From: Bacillota bacterium
GTDB lineage: Bacteria; Bacillota; Clostridia; Monoglobales; Firm-18
Length of the DNA: 64,000 bases
Assembly: GCA_022706765.1 (NCBI GenBank)
Contig: JAKJBX010000004.1
Span: 1 to 64,000 of the forward strand
Reading direction: 5' to 3'
A program made the position numbers and the translations under genes. The first letter of the stretch is position 1. Each line of letters opens with the position of its first letter. The notes below the pieces were generated by a model. That model saw only the letters and a program-made list of their open reading frames with translations, was not told the DNA's origin and did no database searches. Shown here piece by piece: positions 57,033 through 64,000 of this stretch.

Positions 57033-57536
57033 ATGAAAAAAACAAGAATACTGACCTATATGGGGCTTTTGACAGCCATTGCAATCGCATTGCGCATCTT
57101 TGACACTTACTTGCCGCAGACCCTGACGAAATACGGTCTCTCCTTCATCCCTATCATCTTCTCCTCCGCTGCGCTCGGTCCTGTGCTTGGCGGAGTCGTC
57201 AGCGGTGCGTCCGACTTTTTGGCGGTGATCCTCAGAGGCGAGGGATTTTTATACGGCTTTTCTATCAGCGCAATCCTTAAAGGGCTGATTTACGGCGTGT
57301 TTTTATATAAGAAGCCCAAAAACCTGCTGAACACTTTTTTAGCGGTCATCACCGCTGTTGTCACGGTCGACCTGTTTCTTAATTCATATTGGGTGCAGGA
57401 ATTTTTCGGCACGCCTTATCGGGCAGCGTTCATATCCAAGCTTTTCACGCTGCCGATTTATGCGGCGGCTCAAATCATCATTATGCGCCTGCTGTTTAAA
57501 GTCCTCGGCAAAGAAATTCAGAAAATCTCCGAATAG
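57033..57536 (+). CDS. ECF transporter S component, folate type likely
   Basis: 167 residues from the ATG at 57033 (GGAGG upstream). Five to six membrane helices. YGLSFIPIIFSSAALGPVLG and LYGFSISAILKGLIYGVFLY match FolT-type S components, as does NSYWVQEFFGTPYRAAFISK late in the protein. S components bind the vitamin and dock on a shared EcfAAT energising module, which is not in this window. Folate is the best substrate guess from the pattern; ThyA in the window consumes a folate. Confidence 0.85.
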   Translation: MKKTRILTYMGLLTAIAIALRIFDTYLPQTLTKYGLSFIPIIFSSAALGPVLGGVVSGASDFLAVILRGEGFLYGFSISAILKGLIYGVFLYKKPKNLLNTFLAVITAVVTVDLFLNSYWVQEFFGTPYRAAFISKLFTLPIYAAAQIIIMRLLFKVLGKEIQKISE

Positions 57537-57540
57537 AAAA

Positions 57541-57605
57541 ATCGCCCCCGCCATATGTTAATATGGGGTCATATGTTATATGAGGCATATGGCTATATGG
57601 GGAGG
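57541..57605 (+). promoter_or_regulatory. Short CATATG-rich repeat region before the ylmC-like gene
   Basis: Three CATATG copies within 65 bp (CCATATGTTAATATGGGG, TCATATGTTATATGAGG, CATATGGCTATATGGGG) give overlapping dyads. The AATATG and CATATG spacing recalls sporulation sigma-E/K promoters (ATA and CATA elements), which would fit a sporulation gene, but the match is loose. Confidence 0.4.
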
Positions 57606-57612
57606 GATTGGC

Positions 57613-57852
57613 ATGGAACGGTTTCAGGACTTGCGCAACAAGGAGGTCGTCGACCTGTGCGACGGCAGTCGGCTCGGCTTTGTGTGCGATGTGGAAGTCG
57701 ACGTGTGCAGCGGAAGGATCATTGCCATCATTGTGCCGGGGCACAGAGGCTTTGCAGGGTTTTTCGGCAGGGGCGACGACTGCGTCATACCGTGGTGCAA
57801 CATCTGTGTTATCGGCGACGACATCATCATCGTCAATACGAGGAAGCAGTGA
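57613..57852 (+). CDS. YlmC/YmxH-family PRC-barrel sporulation protein
   Basis: 79 residues from the ATG at 57613 (GGGAGG upstream). FQDLRNKEVVDLCDGSRLGF, then VEVDVCSGRIIAIIVPG, is the PRC-barrel fold; the CVIPWCNICVIGDDIIIV ending matches the YlmC/YmxH group. In Bacillus such genes are under sporulation control. Sits 46 bp before nrdR. Confidence 0.85.
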   Translation: MERFQDLRNKEVVDLCDGSRLGFVCDVEVDVCSGRIIAIIVPGHRGFAGFFGRGDDCVIPWCNICVIGDDIIIVNTRKQ

Positions 57853-57898
57853 TTGCCATTGTCATCTGTATTCCAATAAGGATTGAGGCGGTAAGGTT

Positions 57899-58354
57899 AT
57901 GAAATGCATTTTTTGCGGACACTTAGAGAGCAAGGTCATTGACTCACGCTCTGCCGACGACGGCAGCACCATCAGGCGCAGACGTGAATGTTTAAAATGC
58001 GGCGAGCGGTTCACCAGCTATGAAAAGGTGGAGACCCTGCCGCTGATCGTCGTTAAAAAAGACCTCTCCCGCCAGCCGTTTGACAGGGACAAGCTGTTAA
58101 ACGGGCTGCTGCGTGCGTGTGAGAAGCGTCCTGTTTCGCTTGCCCAGCTCGAAGCGCTGATCGACGAGGTCGAGTCGTACTTCCGCAACTGCCTTGCCCG
58201 TGAGATCCCTTCGGTCAAGATCGGTGAGCTTGTTTTGGAAAAGCTCAAAAATATCGACGAGGTGTCGTATGTGCGTTTCGCCTCGGTGTACAGGCAGTTC
58301 AAGGATGTCAATTCTTTCAGGGAAGAGCTCAGCCGGCTGTCAAAGGAGAAATAA
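57899..58354 (+). CDS. nrdR: Transcriptional repressor NrdR
   Basis: 151 residues. N-terminal zinc ribbon CIFCGH...CLKCGERF (about 3-38) with [20 protein letters not shown], then an ATP-cone domain (about 48-140). It senses ATP and dATP and represses ribonucleotide reductase genes at NrdR boxes. No nrd gene or NrdR box is in the window. The PHP gene follows with a 2-bp gap. Confidence 0.97.
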   Translation: MKCIFCGHLESKVIDSRSADDGSTIRRRRECLKCGERFTSYEKVETLPLIVVKKDLSRQPFDRDKLLNGLLRACEKRPVSLAQLEALIDEVESYFRNCLAREIPSVKIGELVLEKLKNIDEVSYVRFASVYRQFKDVNSFREELSRLSKEK

Positions 58355-58356
58355 GC

Positions 58357-59205
58357 TTGAATAAGGCAATCGACCTTCACACCCATACAACCGCTTCCGA
58401 CGGTTCATATGCGCCTGCGGAGCTGGTTGCGCTGGCAGGCAGAGCGTCGCTTGCCGCAATAGCGGTCACCGACCACGACAGCATCGACGGCATTGACGAG
58501 GCGCTGTCGGCGTCCGCAAGGTACGGCGTCGAAGTCGTGCCCGGCGTGGAGATCGGTGTCGGCGGCACGGATAATATGCACATCCTCGGGTTTTATATCG
58601 ACAACAAAAGCCCTTGCCTGCGTGACGTGCTGGACGGGCTGAAACAGGCACGTGAGCAACGCAATATGCTGATGGTCGAAAAGTTAAGGGCGGAGGGCTT
58701 TGACATTTCATATGCCGAAATCAAAGCAAAAACCGGCGCAAAAAACGTCGGAAGGCTGCACATCGCCCAAACCATGGAGAACAAGGGGCTTGTCAGGGAT
58801 TACCGTAAGGTTTTTAAGCAGTACATTTCAGAGGGCGGCTTAGCCTATGTACCCCGTGCAAGGCTGTCCGAAAAGGACGGCATCGACGCCATACGAAATG
58901 CCGGCGGGCTGCCCTTTTTGGCGCACATCAATTATCTGAAAAAAACCGAGAAGGAGCTGGAAGTCACCGTCAACCGCTTAAAAGGGCTCGGGCTTGCAGG
59001 AATCGAAGCGTACTATTCGGGCTATACCCTAGAAACCGAGGCGGTCGCGCACCGCCTTGCCGACAAGTTCGGGCTGCTCAAAAGCGGCGGCACCGACTTT
59101 CATGGTACCCGACGCCGGGGGATTTACCTCGGCACGGGGCGCGGCAATATGCTTGTCCCCTATGTGCTGCTGACGCAAATCAAAGCAGCCGCTCTGAAAG
59201 ATTAG
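58357..59205 (+). CDS. PHP-domain phosphoesterase (RNase AM/YciV-like)
   Basis: 282 residues from a TTG start with AAAGGAG upstream. PHP metal motifs: DLHTHTTASDG (about 5-15), TDHDSIDG, PGVEIGVGG, LAHINY, and GGTDFHG at the C-terminus. This matches the family of the 5'-3' exoribonuclease RNase AM / 3',5'-nucleoside bisphosphate phosphatase (YciV/TrpH). It is translated with nrdR; its 3' end overlaps murC on the other strand by 26 bp. Confidence 0.92.
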   Translation: MNKAIDLHTHTTASDGSYAPAELVALAGRASLAAIAVTDHDSIDGIDEALSASARYGVEVVPGVEIGVGGTDNMHILGFYIDNKSPCLRDVLDGLKQAREQRNMLMVEKLRAEGFDISYAEIKAKTGAKNVGRLHIAQTMENKGLVRDYRKVFKQYISEGGLAYVPRARLSEKDGIDAIRNAGGLPFLAHINYLKKTEKELEVTVNRLKGLGLAGIEAYYSGYTLETEAVAHRLADKFGLLKSGGTDFHGTRRRGIYLGTGRGNMLVPYVLLTQIKAAALKD

Positions 59206-60523
59206 TCACGGTGCCCGCGCCCATCGTAATCACGATATCGTTTTCACCGACATTTCCGTTGATATATTCTGCGATCTCATCAAAGCCGGAGATATATTTT
59301 GCATTCGGTATCCTTTCCGCAAGCTGTATGGCGTGCGTCACGCCGTCGCTCTTTTCCCTTGCCGCATAAATATCCGTTATGATCACCCTGTCCGCCTGTG
59401 ACAGTGCGGCGGCAAACTCGTTCATCAGCGCTTTGGTCCTGGAATAGGTATGCGGTTGGAATATGCACCACAGCTTGCCGTGGGGCATTTTTTTTGCGGA
59501 ATCTATGGTGGCACTGATTTCCGTCGGATGGTGGGCATAGTCGTCATACAGCCGGGCGTTTCGGATGCTGCCCTTGTATTCAAAACGGCGCTTGGTGCCC
59601 TCAAACTCCACAATGCCCTTGGCGATCGCCTGCGGGTCTACCCCCAATCTGTGCGCCGCCGCAAATACCGCAAGCGCATTGGACACATTGTGGCTGCCCT
59701 TGACGGCAAGACGCAGCTGTGTTTCGCCCCCGTCATAGCATACCGTGAACCGACCGTTGCCGTCCTCGTCAAAGCGGATGTGTTCGGCGCGATATTGCCC
59801 GTTTTCGCCATACAGCACCTTTTGGCACGCTATCCCCGCGGCGCTTTCCATGACGTTTGGGTCGTCGGCGTTCAGTACCGCAAAGCCGCCCTCGGGGATT
59901 TTTTTCAAAAACCTGTTGAAGGAGTCCTTTATCTGCCCGATGCCGCTGAAATAGTCAAGGTGATCCGCCTCGACGTTGAGGACGATCGCCGCAAACGGAT
60001 GAAACTTTAAAAAGCTGTCGACATACTCGCACGCCTCAAAGACCAGGTGCTTTGCGGTGCCAAGATGATAATTGCCGTTGATTTGCGAAAGCTCACCGCC
60101 GACCAGTACGGTCGGATTAAGACCGGCGTTGAGCAAAACACAGGACAACATAGCGGTGGTCGTGGTTTTGCCGTGGGTGCCGCTGACGGCGATCGGCATG
60201 TCGTAATCCCGCATCAGCTCACCTAAAAAATCCGCGCGCTCAAGCGTGGGGATACCCCGCGCTCTTGCTCCGGTAAGCTCAGGGTTGTCCTCGGCGATGG
60301 CAGCGGTATAGACCACCAAATCGGCGTCTTCGATATTGCCGGCGCTGTGCCCTATCACAATATTCGCCCCTGCGGACGCAAGCTTTGCGATGATCGGCGA
60401 TTCGGATGCGTCCGAGCCGCTGACCTTAAAGCCGTTTTGCAGCAGAATATGGGCGATCGCACTCATGCTGATGCCGCCGATACCGATAAAATGCACATGT
60501 TTATGTAGGTTTTTGATTGTCAA
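59180..60523 (-). CDS. murC: UDP-N-acetylmuramate--L-alanine ligase
   Basis: 447 residues from the TTG at 60523. The ATG three codons earlier touches the AGGAG ribosome site directly, so TTG, eight bases away, is the likely start. N-terminal HFIGIGGISMSAIA, ATP loop GTHGKTTTTAMLS (about 105-117), central EADHLDYF, and FQPHTYSRTKAL in the C-terminal domain. It adds the first amino acid to UDP-MurNAc in peptidoglycan synthesis. Confidence 0.97.
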   Translation of the reverse strand: MTIKNLHKHVHFIGIGGISMSAIAHILLQNGFKVSGSDASESPIIAKLASAGANIVIGHSAGNIEDADLVVYTAAIAEDNPELTGARARGIPTLERADFLGELMRDYDMPIAVSGTHGKTTTTAMLSCVLLNAGLNPTVLVGGELSQINGNYHLGTAKHLVFEACEYVDSFLKFHPFAAIVLNVEADHLDYFSGIGQIKDSFNRFLKKIPEGGFAVLNADDPNVMESAAGIACQKVLYGENGQYRAEHIRFDEDGNGRFTVCYDGGETQLRLAVKGSHNVSNALAVFAAAHRLGVDPQAIAKGIVEFEGTKRRFEYKGSIRNARLYDDYAHHPTEISATIDSAKKMPHGKLWCIFQPHTYSRTKALMNEFAAALSQADRVIITDIYAAREKSDGVTHAIQLAERIPNAKYISGFDEIAEYINGNVGENDIVITMGAGTVTNLSERLL

Positions 60524-60632
60524 ACTCTGCATCTCCTTGTAAAAAATATGCGTTTCTTTTCAGGTACTGTTACTATCCCCAAAAATCTTCATCTATATTA
60601 TATGATATTTTCATAAAAAAATCAAAAAATAT

Positions 60633-60661
60633 TTGATTTTTTTTTATAAATGTAGTAGAAT
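60633..60661 (+). promoter_or_regulatory. SigA-type promoter of spoVG
   Basis: TTGATT at 60633-60638, 17-bp spacer, TAGAAT at 60656-60661. The GAAT could also be read as a sigma-H -10, but no AGGA-type -35 is seen at the right distance. Confidence 0.55.
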
Positions 60662-60705
60662 ATATCCACAGCATTAAATTCAAAGGCGAAAGGTGGGCTC
60701 AAAGC

Positions 60706-60996
60706 ATGGAAATCACTGACATCAGAGTGCGAAAAATCAACTCCGAAGGGAGAATGAAAGCTGTTGTTTCGGTGACCTTTGACAGTGCGTTTGTTGTGCA
60801 CGACATCAAGGTCATTGAGGGACAGGACAAATTGTTTGTTGCGATGCCAAGCAGAAAAACGCCTGATGGTGAATTTAAGGACATTGCACATCCCATCAAC
60901 GCAGAAATGAGAGAGAGTCTCCAAACCGCAATTATTACCAAATACGAAGAGGTGAAGGACCTCGAAGCAACCGAGGCGCCTATAACCGAAGAGTAA
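60706..60996 (+). CDS. spoVG: SpoVG regulator
   Basis: 96 residues. [20 protein letters not shown] and [11 protein letters not shown] are hallmark SpoVG segments, as is [21 protein letters not shown] nucleic-acid-binding regulator (RNA and DNA) affecting sporulation, division and surface proteins. GAAAGGTGGG precedes the ATG. An AT-rich promoter lies upstream, and a 141-bp gap separates it from addB. Confidence 0.97.
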   Translation: MEITDIRVRKINSEGRMKAVVSVTFDSAFVVHDIKVIEGQDKLFVAMPSRKTPDGEFKDIAHPINAEMRESLQTAIITKYEEVKDLEATEAPITEE

Positions 60997-61137
60997 CCTG
61001 CTGATTTGGGGAGACATCGTCTGTGTTTCCTCTTTTTTTTTGACATTTATGTGCTCTTTGGCAAAGGATGACGGAGATGACGCTGTGCCGCCGTTGATTT
61101 TCGTTGTTTACAGACGGCGTGATAAGGAGATGATTTC

Positions 61138-64000
61138 TTGCCGCTTAAAATCATATATGGCAGGGCAGGCAGCGGCAAAAGCCACGCATGTCTTGATGCC
61201 GCCGAAAAATTGATCGCCGCCAATGACGGCGATGTTATTTTTATTGTGCCGGAACAATTTTCGCTGATGACCGAACGTAAGCTTGCCGACCGTATGCATG
61301 GCGTCGGCGGCGGCTTTGACGTGCTGAGCTTTGAGCGTATGGCGTCTCGTGTGTTTTCGCAGGTGGGACCCGTTTATGCCGTATATATGACCGGCTCCGG
61401 AAAACAGATGCTGATGCAGCGTGTGCTGATCCGTTTAAAAGACAGGCTGGCGTATCTGTGCGCCTCCGCTGAAACCGACGGCTTTTGTGGTGTGCTGGTC
61501 GAGACGGTCGACTCGCTGAAAAAAAGCGGCATTACCCCCGCCATGCTTGCCGACGCCGCCAACAGGCTCGGCGGGATCGCCGCATTAAAGCTGGCGGATT
61601 TGTCGCAGATCTATGCCGCATACACGCAGGCGTTTGAATACCCCAATCTTGACGATGCCGACAGCCCCGCCCTCTTGCTCGAAAAAATCAGGCAGTTTGA
61701 TTTGTTCAGGGGTGCGCACATCATTTTGGACGCCTTTTCGGGCTTTACGCCGCTTCAACTTGCGCTGATCGAAGCGTTTTTGCTGCGCTGCAAAAGCGTC
61801 ACCGTTGCGCTCACAACCGATTCGCTGGCGCCGACCGACAACATCAGCGACCTTTTTTATGCCGAAAAGCGCACCGTGAATACGCTGCTTGACATGGCGG
61901 TCAAAAATAACATCGAGGTTTTGCCAAGCACCTATTTGGGCTGCTGCAAGCGTCACGAAAATAACCCCGAGCTGGCGCACCTCGAAGACAACCTGCTGCG
62001 CTATCCCGCCAGGACCTATGACAAGCCTACCGAGCGTATCACCGTCTTTGAAGCAAGCAACTATTACGGCGAGGTGGAAAGCGCCGCCGCACAGATCATC
62101 CGGCTGTGCCGTGAAAACAACTACCGCTTCCGTGACATTGCGGTCGCCACCAAGGCTTTGGGCACCTATGCGCCGCTTGTCCGCCATATTTTTGAGGAGT
62201 ATCAAATCAACTACAACCTGGACGAAAAAATCACCGCGCTGTGCCATCCGCTGACCCGCGCGGTACTGTCCGTGTTGGAAACGGTCATCCGGCATTTCAG
62301 CTATGAGGCAGTTTTTGGCTGGCTGAAATCTCCCTATTGCGGACTGGATGACGGCGATGTTTTCCTGCTCGAAAACTATGTGCTTGCCTGCGGCAGCACG
62401 CCCGGCATGTGGAAAAACCCACAGGACTGGTCCTTTATGCCAAACGGTTTTGACGAGGCGGCGCTCACAAGAGTCAACGCCGCTAAAAACGCCGCACGCT
62501 CCGCGCTTATCGGCTTTGCGAACAAATTCTCGGGGCGCAAGACCGCCCGTGAAATCGCCGTGGCGCTGACCGAATTTTTGTATGAGTCGGGCGCCGACAA
62601 GACGGCGCAGCGGCAGGCGGAGGCTTTTACAGCAGCGGGACAGATCCAAAACCGTAACCTCCTGACCTCTGCATGGAACGGCATCATCAGGGTCATCGAC
62701 GAGATTGTCTCTGTGCTCGGCGATGAGCAGCTGACCTTTGAAAAGTTTTACGCCATATTCAAAGCCGGACTTGACGGCTGCGAGATCGGTCACATCCCGC
62801 CGACGGTGGATGAGGTGCTGGTCTGCCATGTTGACCGTGTTGCGGGGCAGGACGTCAAATGCCTGTTCGTCCTCGGCGCGTCAAACGGCGTTTTCCCCGA
62901 AAGCTACACAAACGAGGGTCTGCTGTCCGACAGCGACAAGGAAAACCTTACGGCGATGGGCGCCGACCTTTCCGATACCACGGTTTTGCGTCAGGCGCGA
63001 GAGAGCAGCGTCATCTACACGACGCTTACTTCGCCGCTTGACAGGCTGTTTTTGTATTACCCCATCGCCGACAGCGACGGCAAGGCGGTCTACTCCTCCA
63101 CCATCATCGAACGGATTAAGCGCCTCTTCCCCGCCATCCGCTCGGAGGACAATATCTATGACAAGGACGACGTGCTGCCTGAAATCGAGGGCGCAGTGCC
63201 GACCTTCAACAAGATGCTGCAAGACGGCAGGCGCTTTGCCCAGGCAGCCGCATGGTTTAAGACGCATATGCCTGACAAATACGCCGCCGCCCTCGCCGCA
63301 AAACGCTACACCAACCTGCCAAACGATTTGTCCGCAGGGGCGGTCGCCCTGCTGTACGGCAGTCTGCCGAAGGGCAGCGTTTCCCGTGCTGAGCAGTTCA
63401 ACAAATGCCAGTATGCGTACTTTTTAAAATACGGGCTGTTTGCCGCCGAGCGTGAGCAATACACCATTGAGCCCCGCACAGCCGGCTCGTTTATGCACGA
63501 GATCATCGACCGGTTCTCACGCTTTGCCAATGATTACGGCTGGAAAAACATCACACAAAAAATCTGCGCCGAAAAAGCGTCGGAGCTGACCGGGCAAGTC
63601 CTGACCGAATATCTCGGCGACGCCTATACCTCCTCCGCCCGATTCGGTTATCTGACCCACAAGGTGTCCGGCATTATGTCAACCACCGCGTGGCACATTG
63701 CGGCGTTTTACAAAAAGTCGCAGTTCGTGCCGCTCGGCTATGAAATCGCTTTTGACACAGACGGGGATATGCGTCCCATTGAAGTGGAGGTTGACGGACA
63801 CAAGCTTCTGCTGCGGGGCAAGGTCGACCGGGCGGATATCCTGCGCACCGAAAACGGCAACTATATCAGCATCGTCGACTACAAATCCAGCGCAAAAAAT
63901 ATCGATTTTTCCGAGATCCTGTGCGGCGTACAGATCCAGCTGCCCACCTATATCAGCGCCGTGTGTGAGGCAATTTCGCAAAAAGAGGGCGTCCGGACCA
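61138..64000 (+). CDS. addB: ATP-dependent helicase/nuclease subunit AddB, 5' part
   Basis: The frame runs open to the window end, at least 954 codons; AddB is usually about 1100-1170. Start is TTG at 61138, with AAGGAG eight bases upstream. N-terminal P-loop IYGRAGSGKSHACL (about 5-18), PEQFSLMTERKL, inactivated helicase core in mid-protein, and RecB-like nuclease domain with FNKCQYAYFLKYGL (first cluster cysteine), TAGSFMHEIIDRFS and the catalytic VDYKSS near 917. The remaining Fe-S cysteines lie beyond the window. With AddA it would process double-strand breaks to recombinogenic ends. Confidence 0.93.
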   Translation, partial: MPLKIIYGRAGSGKSHACLDAAEKLIAANDGDVIFIVPEQFSLMTERKLADRMHGVGGGFDVLSFERMASRVFSQVGPVYAVYMTGSGKQMLMQRVLIRLKDRLAYLCASAETDGFCGVLVETVDSLKKSGITPAMLADAANRLGGIAALKLADLSQIYAAYTQAFEYPNLDDADSPALLLEKIRQFDLFRGAHIILDAFSGFTPLQLALIEAFLLRCKSVTVALTTDSLAPTDNISDLFYAEKRTVNTLLDMAVKNNIEVLPSTYLGCCKRHENNPELAHLEDNLLRYPARTYDKPTERITVFEASNYYGEVESAAAQIIRLCRENNYRFRDIAVATKALGTYAPLVRHIFEEYQINYNLDEKITALCHPLTRAVLSVLETVIRHFSYEAVFGWLKSPYCGLDDGDVFLLENYVLACGSTPGMWKNPQDWSFMPNGFDEAALTRVNAAKNAARSALIGFANKFSGRKTAREIAVALTEFLYESGADKTAQRQAEAFTAAGQIQNRNLLTSAWNGIIRVIDEIVSVLGDEQLTFEKFYAIFKAGLDGCEIGHIPPTVDEVLVCHVDRVAGQDVKCLFVLGASNGVFPESYTNEGLLSDSDKENLTAMGADLSDTTVLRQARESSVIYTTLTSPLDRLFLYYPIADSDGKAVYSSTIIERIKRLFPAIRSEDNIYDKDDVLPEIEGAVPTFNKMLQDGRRFAQAAAWFKTHMPDKYAAALAAKRYTNLPNDLSAGAVALLYGSLPKGSVSRAEQFNKCQYAYFLKYGLFAAEREQYTIEPRTAGSFMHEIIDRFSRFANDYGWKNITQKICAEKASELTGQVLTEYLGDAYTSSARFGYLTHKVSGIMSTTAWHIAAFYKKSQFVPLGYEIAFDTDGDMRPIEVEVDGHKLLLRGKVDRADILRTENGNYISIVDYKSSAKNIDFSEILCGVQIQLPTYISAVCEAISQKEGVRT

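Noticed and set aside
61374..63981. Several open frames on both strands
   Set aside because: All are shadows of the long addB frame that begins at 61138 and runs off the window; addB motifs (GRAGSGKS, VDYKSS) lie in that frame.

Overview
The window looks like a chromosomal segment of a spore-forming, Gram-positive anaerobe of class Clostridia (Oscillospiraceae/Ruminococcaceae-like). The basis is SpoVG and a YlmC/YmxH sporulation protein, AddB instead of RecB/C, MutS2, CdaA/CdaR, NrdR, radical-SAM HemW, Shine-Dalgarno starts with frequent TTG/GTG, and moderately GC-rich codon use. The genus cannot be named from the sequence alone.

Layout. 1-2.2 kb: end of an SbcD/YhaO-type nuclease plus a short YhaN/SbcC-like ATPase. 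2.2-2.8: SdpI-like membrane protein. 3-9.3: lepA-hemW-comEC-holA. 9.4-18.4: PucR/CdaR-type regulator, ftsE-ftsX with an M23 murein hydrolase and a CtpA protease, an unknown protein, greA-lysS and a membrane-anchored unknown. 18.4-18.6: tRNA-Ile and tRNA-Asn. 18.7-31.6 (minus strand): tyrS, esterase, mutS2, clpX-clpP-tig, phosphoesterase, thrC, P-loop protein, pgi, vanW. 32-34.3: XRE/cupin regulator plus acyl-CoA synthetase. 34.3-37.6 (minus): FAD dehydrogenase, cdaR, cdaA. 37.9-43.4 (minus): RND pump, adaptor and TolC-like protein. 43.6-45.6 (minus): Gfo/Idh oxidoreductase and ComEA. 45.9-46.8: thyA. 47.17-52.89: an AT-rich integrated element. 52.8-64: gapA, VIT/VWA protein, orphan histidine kinase, ECF S-component, ylmC, nrdR, PHP phosphoesterase, murC, spoVG and the start of addB.

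Most striking region. A 5.65-kb AT-rich element has integrated into the 3' end of gapA. A 73-bp exact direct repeat (47169-47241 and 52820-52892) carries the last 22 codons and stop of gapA. The copy at the right end restores an intact gapA. The original gapA terminator is stranded beyond the left end, 5.65 kb away. The element encodes a tyrosine recombinase, an XRE regulator, a zinc-ribbon protein and several small unknown or decayed genes.

Second theme. The intergenic regions hold several families of structured hairpin repeats: a multi-hairpin leader found sense-oriented 5' of four different genes; a terminator-plus-hairpin family with four copies; a long ~163-bp hairpin with compensatory changes between two copies; and two further inverted-repeat elements. 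Stem sequences differ between copies while pairing is kept, so these are structured RNAs or hairpin-forming mobile repeats rather than random intergenic sequence.

Functionally the window is mostly core housekeeping: DNA repair and uptake, translation fidelity, division-linked wall hydrolysis, protein quality control, c-di-AMP signalling and central carbon metabolism. The integrated element, the repeats and the efflux operon are the accessory parts. All calls are by eye; no searches or folding calculations were run.
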